A stretch of 64,000 nucleotides of DNA from contig JBBRMR010000002.1 in the NCBI GenBank assembly GCA_038230735.1, positions 97,501 through 161,500 on the forward strand, written 5' to 3'. The stretch comes from Arcicella sp038230735. GTDB taxonomy: Bacteria; Bacteroidota; Bacteroidia; Cytophagales; Spirosomataceae. A program made the translations under genes and the position numbers. How positions within the stretch are numbered: position 1 is the stretch's first letter; the number at the start of each line of letters is the position of its first letter. Positions 43,438 to 53,596 of this stretch are shown here, one piece after another. The notes under the pieces are model-generated. The model worked only from the letters and a program-made list of their open reading frames with translations, was not told the origin of the DNA and ran no database searches.

Positions 43438-44196
43438 TTAAGCTATTTTTGTCTGTTCAGCAGCAGTTGCGTTTTTAGCAATTGAGTAAACAACTAGACC
43501 GAAACCAATTTTGTTGATAGCGTCTGCAATGTTGTAAGCTAAATCAACTGGTGAACTTTTTGTGAAATCAGCACCTGCAACCAATCCATGAAGGATGTTT
43601 CCTGGCAACATACAGTATCCGATTGGATAAATTGCCCAGCCAACTAAAACAAACCATCTCATCACTTTGTAACCATCCATTACTGCCACATTTCCTGAAG
43701 AAGCCGCTAATTTAGAAGCCTCACCCATGTAGATTTCATAGATAATCACTGCCCAACCAGCAGTTGAGATAATTCCCCACATTACATTGCTTTCTGGCGT
43801 AATTGCTTCTCCAATGTAACCCGCAACTAACATCAAGACTGAACCTGCCAATAAACGTACTAACATTCCGCTTTTTGCACCTGCTGGCTTCAAGATTAAG
43901 AAAAACTCAACGCACATCAAAGGAACAGTTAATGTCCAGTCAATGTAACGGAACTGAGTTGGTGAAGTACCAGTCTCTAACCAAATACCTCTCATGTAAA
44001 AGTAGTGAACTGCTGCAATGAAGGTAATCAATGCAGAAATGGTTAATGATGTTTTCCACTTATCTGAAACCCCGCCTCTTTCAACAAGGAAAAAAATGGA
44101 GGCTGCCAACATTGACATATAGCCCGTGAAAAATGTGAAACCGATGTAATCCCCAGCTTGAAGATTACCACTCAAAAGAATGTTGAATGTGTTCAT
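43438..44196 (-). CDS. Proteorhodopsin, green-type light-driven proton pump
   Basis: 252 residues with seven transmembrane helices. Helix C reads RYIDWTLTVPLMCVEF: Asp86 (proton acceptor), Thr90 and Glu97 (donor) form the DTE motif of outward proton pumps. Met94 is at the spectral-tuning position and predicts green absorption. His64 corresponds to the His that partners the acceptor. Lys229 in DAINKIGFG is the retinal Schiff-base lysine, with Asp225 four residues before. Helix E has W140-G141-I-I-S144-T145; aligned on S-T, Gly141 replaces Trp138 of bacteriorhodopsin and equals the glycine that opens the carotenoid window in xanthorhodopsin. It lies downstream of blh in the same direction, 126 bases apart. 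Confidence 0.96.
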   Translation of the reverse strand: MNTFNILLSGNLQAGDYIGFTFFTGYMSMLAASIFFLVERGGVSDKWKTSLTISALITFIAAVHYFYMRGIWLETGTSPTQFRYIDWTLTVPLMCVEFFLILKPAGAKSGMLVRLLAGSVLMLVAGYIGEAITPESNVMWGIISTAGWAVIIYEIYMGEASKLAASSGNVAVMDGYKVMRWFVLVGWAIYPIGYCMLPGNILHGLVAGADFTKSSPVDLAYNIADAINKIGFGLVVYSIAKNATAAEQTKIA

Positions 44197-44236
44197 AATG
44201 ATTTTTGTTTTTAAATTTTAATGGATTTTTTAAATA

Positions 44237-44244
44237 CTAAGTTA
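44237..44244 (-). promoter_or_regulatory. Weak -7 candidate for the rhodopsin gene
   Basis: TAACTTAG differs from TAnnTTTG at one position. A TTG lies 16 bases upstream, shorter than usual. A separate rhodopsin promoter in this 126-base spacer is plausible but unproven. Confidence 0.35.
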
Positions 44245-44286
44245 TAGTATCACAATATTACAACTTTGTATTTAAAACTTTGTTTA

Positions 44287-44324
44287 GATTTTTATTATTT
44301 TTTTAAAAAAATAAAATAAAAATT
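44287..44324. other. A/T-only inverted repeat between blh and rhodopsin
   Basis: ATTTTTATTATTTTTTT is followed at once by AAAAAAATAAAATAAAAAT, a nearly complementary arm. It lies directly after the blh stop, could partly terminate blh transcripts or supply an UP-like element for the rhodopsin promoter. Confidence 0.45.
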
Positions 44325-45270
44325 ATTTGTTGTCATTATTCATCTGGTTGGCTACGACAAGATGAGGCAGTGTGATGAGGGATATAAAAATGAATAAAAT
44401 TGGAAAAGGATTATAGGCTTGGGTGTAATTTTTACAATACCAAAGAAAGGCACCAAAGAAAAGCATCGCAATAACGGTAAGTGGTAGTGCTTTAAGGTAA
44501 ACTGATTTGAAAGTCAATGAGGGATGGTCTTTTTGTAAATATCCGTGAATGGTATCGAAGGCACAAAGGGCGTGCCAACCCCCAAAATATAGAGCAAATG
44601 CGGGTAGTAAGGGTAGATAAATTGTTAAAAATAGTATCAATGTAAGGCGTAAAATTCTGATTTTATCAAACTTAATAAGATGTTCTGATTGAGCCACGAT
44701 AAAAATAGTGGAAAGCCCCAACCCAAATAGATACAAGATTTGTTTTACATTCATTTGAATAAATTTCCAGAAAATAAGAGTGTTACTTTGCCCCATAATC
44801 ATTTGTTGAACGATCGGATTAACTTCTTCAACATGGGTCAGTAGGATGAACGCCAAAACATAAAAACCGTAAAAAAGCCTTGTGAAAGACCAAATCCGTG
44901 GTTTGAGAGGTACATTTTCTAAATCGGTTTCCCCAAAATGCCAAGCGGAAATAATTAGAAAAATCATTAAACTGATTCCCGAAAACCAATACCACGCCAA
45001 GCCATAAATCGCCATGAAGAGCAAATACTTTACCGTAAATTTGGCGAAACTATAATCTCTATTTTGTCGTTTGTCATTAGCCTCTTGAATCAAATGGTCT
45101 AAGGAACCATGTGGAATACCCGTCAATAAAATGAGTATTACAAAAAAAGAAACTTGAATATTCTGTGATAAAATTCCTTCATATAATTGCCATAACAACA
45201 AAATAATCCCCAAAATGACGGTTATCCAAGTTGGCGTTTTGAAAATATATCGGAGGGTATTGGTCATCAT
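44323..45270 (-). CDS. blh: Beta-carotene 15,15'-dioxygenase, Brp/Blh family
   Basis: 315 residues from the ATG at 45270; frames extending to 45357 add a hydrophilic stretch unlike the family, so the start is my choice. Multi-pass membrane enzyme that cleaves beta-carotene into two retinals. Iron-ligand histidines are visible: GIPHGSLDH (His54, His59), AWHFGETD (His111), GGWHALCAFDTIHGYL (His233, His242), and LPHLVV near the end. Directly upstream of the rhodopsin gene, so it supplies the chromophore. Divergent from ridA. Confidence 0.93.
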   Translation of the reverse strand: MMTNTLRYIFKTPTWITVILGIILLLWQLYEGILSQNIQVSFFVILILLTGIPHGSLDHLIQEANDKRQNRDYSFAKFTVKYLLFMAIYGLAWYWFSGISLMIFLIISAWHFGETDLENVPLKPRIWSFTRLFYGFYVLAFILLTHVEEVNPIVQQMIMGQSNTLIFWKFIQMNVKQILYLFGLGLSTIFIVAQSEHLIKFDKIRILRLTLILFLTIYLPLLPAFALYFGGWHALCAFDTIHGYLQKDHPSLTFKSVYLKALPLTVIAMLFFGAFLWYCKNYTQAYNPFPILFIFISLITLPHLVVANQMNNDNK

Positions 45271-45365
45271 TTTATGGTTTATGCTATTTAACAATCCACC
45301 TTTACAATTGTTTAATGAAGTAATCATTTCGTAACTTGCAGATATTTTATCATACAAATTTAAGC

Positions 45366-45737
45366 ATGAAAAAGATTATATTCACAGAAAAAGCACCCGC
45401 AGCCATCGGTCCGTATTCACAAGCGGTTTTATCAAGTGGCACATTATACGTTTCGGGTCAGATTGCTCTTGCCAAAGTAGAAGCTGGGGCAACTATTGAG
45501 GAAGAAACTAAACAAGTAATGGAAAATTTGAAAGCCATTTTGGAAGCTGCCGAAATGACCTTTGATAATGTAGTAAAATGTACCATTTTTGTAAAAGACA
45601 TGAATAATTTTGTGGCAATCAATGGTATTTATGGTCAATATTTCCCGATAAATCCACCCGCCAGGGAAACCGTAGAAGTAGCTCGCTTGCCGAAAGATGT
45701 AAATGTTGAGATTTCGTGCGTGGCAGTAGCCCCCTAA
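45366..45737 (+). CDS. ridA: RidA family enamine/imine deaminase
   Basis: 123 residues from MKKIIFTEKAPAAIGPYSQAV; an in-frame ATG 10 codons upstream is less likely. The RidA signature is complete: YVSGQIALAK, TIFVKDMNNFVAINGIYGQYF and PPARETVEVARLPKDVNVEI with the catalytic Arg. It hydrolyses reactive enamines formed by PLP enzymes. A C-rich/G-rich hairpin (45738-45750) overlaps the end. Same direction as gltX 86 bases later. Confidence 0.93.
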   Translation: MKKIIFTEKAPAAIGPYSQAVLSSGTLYVSGQIALAKVEAGATIEEETKQVMENLKAILEAAEMTFDNVVKCTIFVKDMNNFVAINGIYGQYFPINPPARETVEVARLPKDVNVEISCVAVAP

Positions 45738-45823
45738 CCCCCAGAGGGGGAATTTATTAATTCGCTTTTAATCCAACTCAAAAAAATACCCGAACAATTC
45801 CCATCTGGGGGATAGGAGCTATT

Positions 45824-47323
<1,500 letters not shown>

Positions 47324-47392
47324 ATGTTACAGTAAGAATTAGTTGCAAAAGAAAACTATATAATTGGTAAGTAATTCATAAAGTGTAAAGCC

Positions 47393-49561
47393 ATGACACA
47401 AAACAATTCACGCAGAGACTTCATAAAAGCCACTTCCCTCTTGGCAATTGGTTTTTCAATGCCTTCTTTGAGCAAAGGAGAAAGTTCCGTTTATAAGATT
47501 GACACTATCAATCTCAGCACTTTGGGGCTTGAATTGAACCCGTACATTTTGATAAATGATGCGGGTAAAATTACACTTTTCAATGCTCGTCCAGACATGG
47601 GACAGGGTACTTATCAGTCTTTGCCTTTGCTTTTGGCAGAAGAATTGGAAGTTACACTCGACCAAGTAGAAATCATAAATACTGATGGGCAGGGCAAATA
47701 TGGAGACCAGCTTTCGGGCGGGTCATCGTCTATCCGTACTCGTTGGACTCCCATGCGCAAGGCGGGTGCGGCAGTGCGTGAAATGTTGATAACGGCAGCC
47801 GCTAAAAAATGGCAAGTTCCTGTAAATGAGTGTTTTGCAGAAAATGCGAAGGTGATTCACAAGCCCACAAATAAGTCATTCACTTATGGTGAATTAGTGG
47901 AAGAAGCCTCTAAATTAGAAGTGCCGAAAGAGCCAAAATTGAAAGACCCAAAAGATTTTAAACTTTTGGGCAAGTCGGTGGCTCGTCCAGAAATTCCTTC
48001 CAAAGTAAACGGAACGGCAGTTTTTGGGATGGATTCAAACGTGCCTGGAATGTTGTTTGCCAGCATTGAACGTTCCCCAACAATTCATGGAAAGGTTTTG
48101 AGTTTTGATGATACTGAAACGAAAAAAATAAAAGGGGTAAGATATGTGGTGAAAACGGAACGGGCAATGCCTCACAAAACCGTTGAAGCCGTGGCGGTGG
48201 TGGCGGATAATTATTGGGCTGCTCTCAAAGGACGGAAAGCCTTGAAAATAAAATGGGATGCTGAGGGTTCGGATAAAATTTCAACCGATGCCTATTTTGC
48301 CGAACTTCAAAATTTAGGAAAAACCAAAGGCGAAGTGTATCAAAAAGATACTCAAGGCGATTACGATACTGCTTTTGCGGGTGCTACCAAAAAATTATCA
48401 GCTTCATACCAAACTCCCTTCTTAGCCCACGCACCCATGGAACCCGAAAACGCAACGGTTTGGGTACAAGGCGATAAAGTAGAGATTTGGGCACCCATTC
48501 AAGGACCCGATGGATTGATTCCAGAAGTGGCTCAGTATCTGAGAATAAAGCCTGAAAATATCAAAATAAATGTACCTTTCATGGGCGGAGCATTCGGTAG
48601 AAAAGCCTATTACGATTACGTCAAAGAGGCTTGTCATATTTCAAAACAACTTAATGCACCCGTAAAAGTAATTTGGACTCGGGAGGATGATACCATGCAA
48701 GGACCTTTCCGCCCAGGAATGTTGTCGGTTTTGTCGGGTGGATTGAATGATAATAATGAGGTAATTGCTCATCACCACAAAATTGTGGGCAGTTCAATTC
48801 AGCATCAAGTTTTCAAAAATCCTTTGACAAATACTCCCGATGACTGGGCTCCCGAAACTGCCAATATTGAAGACAGTCCTTATGATTTTGCCAATCGAAA
48901 ATTGACCTTCCATTTAGCCGAAACGGATATTCCCATCGTTTGGTGGCGTTCGGTTTATTCTTCGACAACTGCTTTCGGACAAGAGAGTTTTACGGACGAA
49001 TTGGCACACGCTGCCAAAGCCGACCCATTGGCTTTCAGGTTAGAAACTTTGGCAAATGCTCCGAGGTTTACGAAGGTATTACAAACCTTAGCCAAGAAGA
49101 GTAATTATCATCAGAAATTGCCTGAAAATCAAGCGATTGGTATTGCCATTGCTCGTTCATTTGGAACAATTGTGGCTCATGCTGTAACGGTTTCTAAGCA
49201 AGGAAAAGGCGTAAAAATTGAGAAAGTTGTGTCGGTAATTGACTGTGGGATGACTGTAAATCCAGACAATATCAAAGCCCAAACCGAGGGAAATATTGCG
49301 ATGGGGATTACGGCGGCAATCAAGAATGGAATTACGTTCAAAGATGGCGTGGCGGAACAAAGCAATTTTCATCAGTACAGTATCATGCGAATTGACGAAA
49401 TGCCCAAAATAGAAGTGCATATCATTGATAATCAGGAAGCCCCTGGGGGAGTGGGTGAGCCAGGATTACCACCCATTGCTCCCGCTTTGTGCAACGCCAT
49501 CTTTAATTTGACGGGCAAAAGGATTAGAACTTTACCTTTTGAGTTGGATAATATTGTTTAG
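47393..49561 (+). CDS. Molybdopterin-binding subunit of a xanthine dehydrogenase-family oxidoreductase
   Basis: 722 residues. A Tat signal with twin arginines (NNSRRDFIKATSLLAIGFSM) predicts folded export. The molybdenum-cofactor domains are recognisable: RPDMGQGTYQSLPLLLAEEL, FMGGAFGRKAYYDY and GGVGEPGLPPIAPALCNA with the catalytic Glu. The arrangement matches IorB / aldehyde oxidoreductase large subunits, which pair with a small 2Fe-2S subunit. No such subunit lies next to it here: gltX is upstream and a convergent phosphoesterase downstream. Substrate unknown. Confidence 0.88.
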   Translation: MTQNNSRRDFIKATSLLAIGFSMPSLSKGESSVYKIDTINLSTLGLELNPYILINDAGKITLFNARPDMGQGTYQSLPLLLAEELEVTLDQVEIINTDGQGKYGDQLSGGSSSIRTRWTPMRKAGAAVREMLITAAAKKWQVPVNECFAENAKVIHKPTNKSFTYGELVEEASKLEVPKEPKLKDPKDFKLLGKSVARPEIPSKVNGTAVFGMDSNVPGMLFASIERSPTIHGKVLSFDDTETKKIKGVRYVVKTERAMPHKTVEAVAVVADNYWAALKGRKALKIKWDAEGSDKISTDAYFAELQNLGKTKGEVYQKDTQGDYDTAFAGATKKLSASYQTPFLAHAPMEPENATVWVQGDKVEIWAPIQGPDGLIPEVAQYLRIKPENIKINVPFMGGAFGRKAYYDYVKEACHISKQLNAPVKVIWTREDDTMQGPFRPGMLSVLSGGLNDNNEVIAHHHKIVGSSIQHQVFKNPLTNTPDDWAPETANIEDSPYDFANRKLTFHLAETDIPIVWWRSVYSSTTAFGQESFTDELAHAAKADPLAFRLETLANAPRFTKVLQTLAKKSNYHQKLPENQAIGIAIARSFGTIVAHAVTVSKQGKGVKIEKVVSVIDCGMTVNPDNIKAQTEGNIAMGITAAIKNGITFKDGVAEQSNFHQYSIMRIDEMPKIEVHIIDNQEAPGGVGEPGLPPIAPALCNAIFNLTGKRIRTLPFELDNIV

Positions 49562-49568
49562 ATGAGTT

Positions 49569-49653
49569 AAGAGTTTATGAGTTAAAAGTTTATGAGTAAA
49601 AAATCCTCTCAATTCGTAAACCTTCTACTCATAAACTTTCCTCATAAACTCTT
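49569..49653. repeat. Nested inverted repeat of GAGTTTATGAG-type words
   Basis: AAGAGTTTATGAG (49569-49581) pairs with CTCATAAACTCTT (49641-49653), and inside it AAAGTTTATGAGTA (49585-49598) pairs with TACTCATAAACTTT (49626-49639). It lies at the convergent ends of the oxidoreductase and phosphoesterase genes and probably terminates both. Confidence 0.75.
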
Positions 49654-50148
49654 CTTTTTCTCCATCTCCACCAACTCCACATCATAAATCCGTTTACCCT
49701 CAATTTTCAATCTGACCGCCGTTTGGATATTATGAAAACCGCTGATTCCAGCCGCCCCAGGGTTGATAAACAACATTCTATCACGGTTCAAATCCCGTTT
49801 TACTTGCAAAATATGTGAATGACCACACACAAAAATATCGGGTTGTTGAATGGTAAAACACTCCAATGCATCGGGTTTATATTTGGAAGGAGCTCCCGCA
49901 ATATGAGTCATACCCACGACTAAATCTTCACAGACAAAATGATTAATTTTCGGATAAATCTGCCGTAGCGTGGCATCATCAATGTTTCCATAAACGCTAT
50001 GAATGGGTTTAAAGGCTTCCAAAGTGTCTGAGAGTGAAATATTTCCCCAGTCGCCAGCGTGCCAAATTTGGTCGCACCAATCAACGTGTTCCATCAATCT
50101 TTCATCAAGATAATTATGGGTGTCTGAAATAATTAAGATTTTTTGCAT
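49642..50148 (-). CDS. YfcE/MJ0936-family metallophosphoesterase
   Basis: 168 residues. Calcineurin-like motifs: IISDTHN (D-x-H), WHAGDWGN (GD), VYGNIDD (GN-D), MTHIAGAP and CGHSHI (GHxH). The family hydrolyses phosphodiesters in the cytoplasm; the natural substrate is not settled. A perfect ACGTATG-AAC-CATACGT palindrome lies just upstream (50164-50180). Confidence 0.9.
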   Translation of the reverse strand: MQKILIISDTHNYLDERLMEHVDWCDQIWHAGDWGNISLSDTLEAFKPIHSVYGNIDDATLRQIYPKINHFVCEDLVVGMTHIAGAPSKYKPDALECFTIQQPDIFVCGHSHILQVKRDLNRDRMLFINPGAAGISGFHNIQTAVRLKIEGKRIYDVELVEMEKKKSL

Positions 50149-50200
50149 ACTGGATGTATATTGACGTATGAACCATACGTTTTCAAAACAAAAATGAAGT

Positions 50201-50208
50201 TATATTTG
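50201..50208 (+). promoter_or_regulatory. -7 element for the gene at 50295
   Basis: TATATTTG fits TAnnTTTG, 86 bases before the ATG. Confidence 0.4.
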
Positions 50209-50294
50209 TTAAAGAAATAGTCTTTATAATCAAGGGAAGGATTCTGTAACAATCTTCCTTATGGGGGTTAGGAAAGGACTAAACTTCTCAATTT

Positions 50295-50936
50295 ATGCTC
50301 GTAAAGCCTTTTGAATCAGATATATACGAAAACTTACGACTATTTTTCGATATGCAAGGGTATGTGCTAATGCCTGATAAAAAACAGTTTCGTAAAGTTA
50401 CAGATACGGGGTTTCATAACGTTATTTTCACGACTACCGCTTATGAAAATGAAGTTTGGTTAGAAGTGAATTTGGGTTGTAGAAATCATCAAGTAGAGCA
50501 AATAGCTCAACAGTTTTTGGGCAACACTCGTGACTTTTGGGCAGATTCAAATTCCTTGGTTATTTCCATTGGGAAGTTCAATAATGCCAAATATTTTAGA
50601 TATAAAATGGCTTCCACTTCCGATGTTTTAGACGTTTGCGAAGAAGTAAAAAACTTTTTATTAGTCCAAGGTTTCCCTTTTTTAGAAAACTCAGAAACTC
50701 TTTCCAGCCTCTACGAAATTTATAATAAAACGCCCTTAAAACCCTGTAAATTCCTTTACAACCAAGTGCATAGATGCTTTAAAGGTATCATTACCGCCAA
50801 ATTAATTTATTCCGAAGACTTCCTTGATTTGGCAGATACTCATCGAAATGTATTAATGAAAATTGGGGCAACTGACGGAGAATTATTAACTTTTGAGCGG
50901 CTTTTGAGCTATTTGCTGTATTTGTCAGTAAATTGA
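50295..50936 (+). CDS. Unrecognised cytoplasmic protein, possibly DUF4304-like
   Basis: 213 residues, no signal or membrane segment. The N-terminal half (about 10-110: LRLFFDMQGYVLMPDKKQFRKV, WLEVNLGCRNHQVEQIAQQFLG) is reminiscent of DUF4304-type alpha+beta domains, with a more helical C-terminal half. I make no functional claim. It is flanked by opposite-strand genes on both sides. Confidence 0.6.
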   Translation: MLVKPFESDIYENLRLFFDMQGYVLMPDKKQFRKVTDTGFHNVIFTTTAYENEVWLEVNLGCRNHQVEQIAQQFLGNTRDFWADSNSLVISIGKFNNAKYFRYKMASTSDVLDVCEEVKNFLLVQGFPFLENSETLSSLYEIYNKTPLKPCKFLYNQVHRCFKGIITAKLIYSEDFLDLADTHRNVLMKIGATDGELLTFERLLSYLLYLSVN

Positions 50937-50981
50937 TAATAATAGTCGTAGTATAATTTTCATACTAAGCCCCAAAACCTG

Positions 50982-51713
50982 TTAATAATTTACCTCCATC
51001 AAAAAAAGTCCCTCTGCTGGTACTGCCCTACCCGCCTTTTTTCTGTTTCTTGACAGGATGATTTGCTCAAAATCATCGACTGACAATTTTCTCGCTCCAA
51101 CCTCCAACAGCGTACCAACAATAGCTCGAACCATGCCCCGCAAAAAACGATTAGCTTTGATATGAAAAACCAACTCATCATTTTCTTTTCGCTCCCAAAA
51201 GGCTTCCATTATCGTGCAGTTGAAGGTATTAACATCTGTTTTTATTTTGCTAAAACATTCAAAATCAAGGTGTTGAAATAATATTTTGCAGGCTTTGCTC
51301 ATTGAATCTAAATCCAAGTCTTGATTAAATTCGTAATATAAACCTCTTTGAAATGGATTTTTGAGGGGTGAAATATAGTATTCGTACTTCCGTGAAGTTG
51401 CTTCAAAACGGCAATGATAATTATCTTTTACGGGGAAAATACGCTTAATGGAAATATCAAAGGGCAAGATTTTATTAAGTCGATACGTCAAGTTTTCAGG
51501 GTTAAGCATTTCATTTTCTATATCAAAATGAGCAATTTGTTGCACAGCATGAACTCCCGTATCCGTGCGACTACTACCTATAATGGAAATGGATTTTTTT
51601 AGTAAAATTGATAATGCTTTTTCAATTTCAGCCTGTACAGTATTGGCATTTTCTTGAATTTGCCAACCGCAATATTTAGTACCTCGATATGAACATTCTA
51701 TAAAATATCGCAT
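50982..51713 (-). CDS. truA: tRNA pseudouridine(38-40) synthase
   Basis: 243 residues from MRYFIECSYRGTKYCGWQ, the usual TruA start; an ATG 16 codons upstream gives extra residues. The catalytic Asp is in GSSRTDTGVHA, and NRFLRGMVRAIVGTLLEVG is the second signature. It modifies U38-40 of the tRNA anticodon arm. Confidence 0.95.
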   Translation of the reverse strand: MRYFIECSYRGTKYCGWQIQENANTVQAEIEKALSILLKKSISIIGSSRTDTGVHAVQQIAHFDIENEMLNPENLTYRLNKILPFDISIKRIFPVKDNYHCRFEATSRKYEYYISPLKNPFQRGLYYEFNQDLDLDSMSKACKILFQHLDFECFSKIKTDVNTFNCTIMEAFWERKENDELVFHIKANRFLRGMVRAIVGTLLEVGARKLSVDDFEQIILSRNRKKAGRAVPAEGLFLMEVNY

Positions 51714-51907
51714 TAATAATGATGATTTTTTTAAAAATTGGCTAAAAAGAAGTTTTTCCAAACACTAATTTTAGCATTTATTAAGATTAATGAGTTGTAA
51801 TCTCTAAAAATAAAGACAAAAGTCGATTCTAAATACCAAAAAATAAATTTTTACATACATAATCTGGCTACACACTTCAAAACTTCATTAAATGTTCAGA
51901 ATATTAT

Positions 51908-52008
51908 TACATTTGCACCGAATACTTCTCTGTTCAGATTAGTAATCAAATAATAGCAAGAAGCAATACAGCAAAAAAGCCAGATGTTTGTCTGGCTTTT
52001 TTCTTTTT
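51908..52008 (+). ncRNA. Candidate small RNA: -7 element followed by a terminator
   Basis: TACATTTG at 51908-51915, followed by CACC, fits TAnnTTTG and is followed about 60 bases later by a perfect 12-bp hairpin plus U-tract. No open frame of more than a few codons lies between. A transcript of roughly 80-90 bases would start near 51922. No family recognised. The -33 element is poor. Confidence 0.45.
51973..52008 (+). terminator. Strong intrinsic terminator
   Basis: AAAAAAGCCAGA (51973-51984) pairs perfectly with TCTGGCTTTTTT (51991-52002), loop TGTTTG, then CTTTTT. It works in either direction, but no plus-strand gene precedes it, which suggests a small transcript. Confidence 0.88.
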
Positions 52009-52065
52009 GCAACGATATTCTTTACCACATAGGTAGCGTTAGATAGGTTAGGATTTTAGAAACAC

Positions 52066-52782
52066 CTACCTCATGTTATGGTAAACATTTTGAACATCAT
52101 CATCTTCTTCGAGTCGTTCAATTAGTTTTTCAACATCGGCTATTTGGTCTTCGGATAATTCTTTAGTATCGTTTGGAATACGTTCAAAATCAGCCCCTTG
52201 CAGTTCAAAACTTTTCTCTTCTAAGTATTTTTGGAGTGAACCGAAGGCGGTAAATTCTCCGTAAATATTCACTTGATTAGTTTCCAAATCCAAGAAAACT
52301 TCCTCCGCACCATAATCAATTAATTCAAATTCTAAATCTTCAACATCAATATCTTCGGTTTTGGCAATTTTGAAAACTGACTTACGATCGAAGATAAAAT
52401 CCAACATTCCAGTCGTGCCTACTGTTCCGCCACACTTCACAAAATGGTTTCTGATGTTGGCAATACTGCGGTTGGTATTATCGGTAGTACATTCTACTAA
52501 AATAGCAATTCCGTGGGCGGCGTATCCTTCGTAAATAATTTCTTTATAGTCTTCTTGTTCCTTAGAAGAGGCTTTTTTGATGGCACGATCCACATTGTCT
52601 TTGGGCATATTCACTGCCTTCGCATTTTGAATAATTGCCCTCAAACGTGAATTGGAATGAGGGTCGGGACCGCCCGCTTTCACCGCTATCACGATGTCTT
52701 TACCGATTTTGGTAAAGGTTTTCGCCATCATTCCCCATCTTTTAAATTTTCTTGCCTTTCTAAATTCAAATGCTCTTCCCAT
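52066..52782 (-). CDS. YebC/PmpR-family protein
   Basis: 238 residues, full length. The family start MGRAFEFRKARKFKRWGMMA, GGPDPHSNSRLRAIIQNAK, MPKDNVDRAIKKA and the acidic C-terminal region (LIERLEEDDDVQNVYHN) are diagnostic. YebC proteins have been described as regulators and more recently as ribosome-associated translation factors. Confidence 0.94.
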   Translation of the reverse strand: MGRAFEFRKARKFKRWGMMAKTFTKIGKDIVIAVKAGGPDPHSNSRLRAIIQNAKAVNMPKDNVDRAIKKASSKEQEDYKEIIYEGYAAHGIAILVECTTDNTNRSIANIRNHFVKCGGTVGTTGMLDFIFDRKSVFKIAKTEDIDVEDLEFELIDYGAEEVFLDLETNQVNIYGEFTAFGSLQKYLEEKSFELQGADFERIPNDTKELSEDQIADVEKLIERLEEDDDVQNVYHNMR

Positions 52783-52897
52783 TTTGTTTGTTTAATGATT
52801 TTATATCTACAAAGTTATGAATTAATCTTTTTTGAAGCAACGCTGTTTCGATGTTTGATGTGCGATGTGGGCTGCATTCCGCTTCGGAAAACAAAAA

Positions 52898-52920
52898 AGC
52901 CCACTTTAAAAAAGTGGGCT
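52898..52920 (-). terminator. Terminator of the NTF2-like gene
   Basis: AGCCCACTTT (52898-52907) pairs with AAAGTGGGCT (52911-52920). On the minus strand the hairpin is followed by TTTTTGTTTT. It insulates the yebC gene downstream. Confidence 0.85.
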
Positions 52921-52972
52921 AAATATTTTAAACGGACTCTAAACCGAACATCTAAAAACAAATATCGAAACT

Positions 52973-53518
52973 CTACCAACCATCATCGGATTTAGGTTTT
53001 ACATTCGCTCCCGATTTTTTAGGGGCAGCTTTGGTTGGGGCGGAAGTCGTTGCTACTGAGCCACTTGACATTCCCATTCCTTTTATTTGAGCCTCTAAAT
53101 CAGTACGGCTAAATACACGACTAACTATTTTCCAATCATTGCCAAACTTCAACATACTCAATAAATCTACGTATTTAAAGTCTCCGAAAGCTAATTCTAC
53201 GGTTGCCAAAGCTGAGATGCCAATGTATGAGTATGAAACCAATTTCGTTGAACCTCCCTTGGCAGAAATTCCTCCTACGGGCGTACCAGCGATAAATTTT
53301 GCTACGGGTAAATCTTGCATACCTCCTGCGGTATTTACGGTTCTAAGCATCGCCGTTGGATGAAATGCCATATTCAATTTGGCAGCATCACCTTTTGAGA
53401 TACCATCAAGATAATTATTCACGCACATTTTCACGGCTTCATCTTCCGACTGTGCTTTGACAGACAAAATGCTTACCGAAACAAAAAACAAAAAGAGGAG
53501 AGTTTTTGAGATATTCAT
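52973..53518 (-). CDS. Exported NTF2-like (SnoaL/lumazine-binding fold) protein
   Basis: 181 residues with a signal peptide (cleavage near VKAQ). About residues 25-145 form an NTF2-like cone (VKMCVNNYLDGISKGDAAKL, LLSMLKFGNDWKIVSRVF). The C-terminal 35 residues are Ser/Ala/Lys-rich and probably unstructured. Function unknown. Confidence 0.75.
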   Translation of the reverse strand: MNISKTLLFLFFVSVSILSVKAQSEDEAVKMCVNNYLDGISKGDAAKLNMAFHPTAMLRTVNTAGGMQDLPVAKFIAGTPVGGISAKGGSTKLVSYSYIGISALATVELAFGDFKYVDLLSMLKFGNDWKIVSRVFSRTDLEAQIKGMGMSSGSVATTSAPTKAAPKKSGANVKPKSDDGW

Positions 53519-53596
53519 AATGGATAATTTTAAGATTATATCAACTAAATTTAACTAAAATTTGTGAAATAACGAATATTTTACCAATTTATTATT

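Noticed and set aside
45738..45750. C-rich/G-rich hairpin after ridA as a regulatory element for gltX
   Set aside because: Five-base stem in a G/C tract with no U-tract; too short to support a claim.
50164..50180. ACGTATG-AAC-CATACGT palindrome as an operator
   Set aside because: Only 7-base arms, no recognised regulator nearby and no second copy seen; kept only as a note in the phosphoesterase entry.
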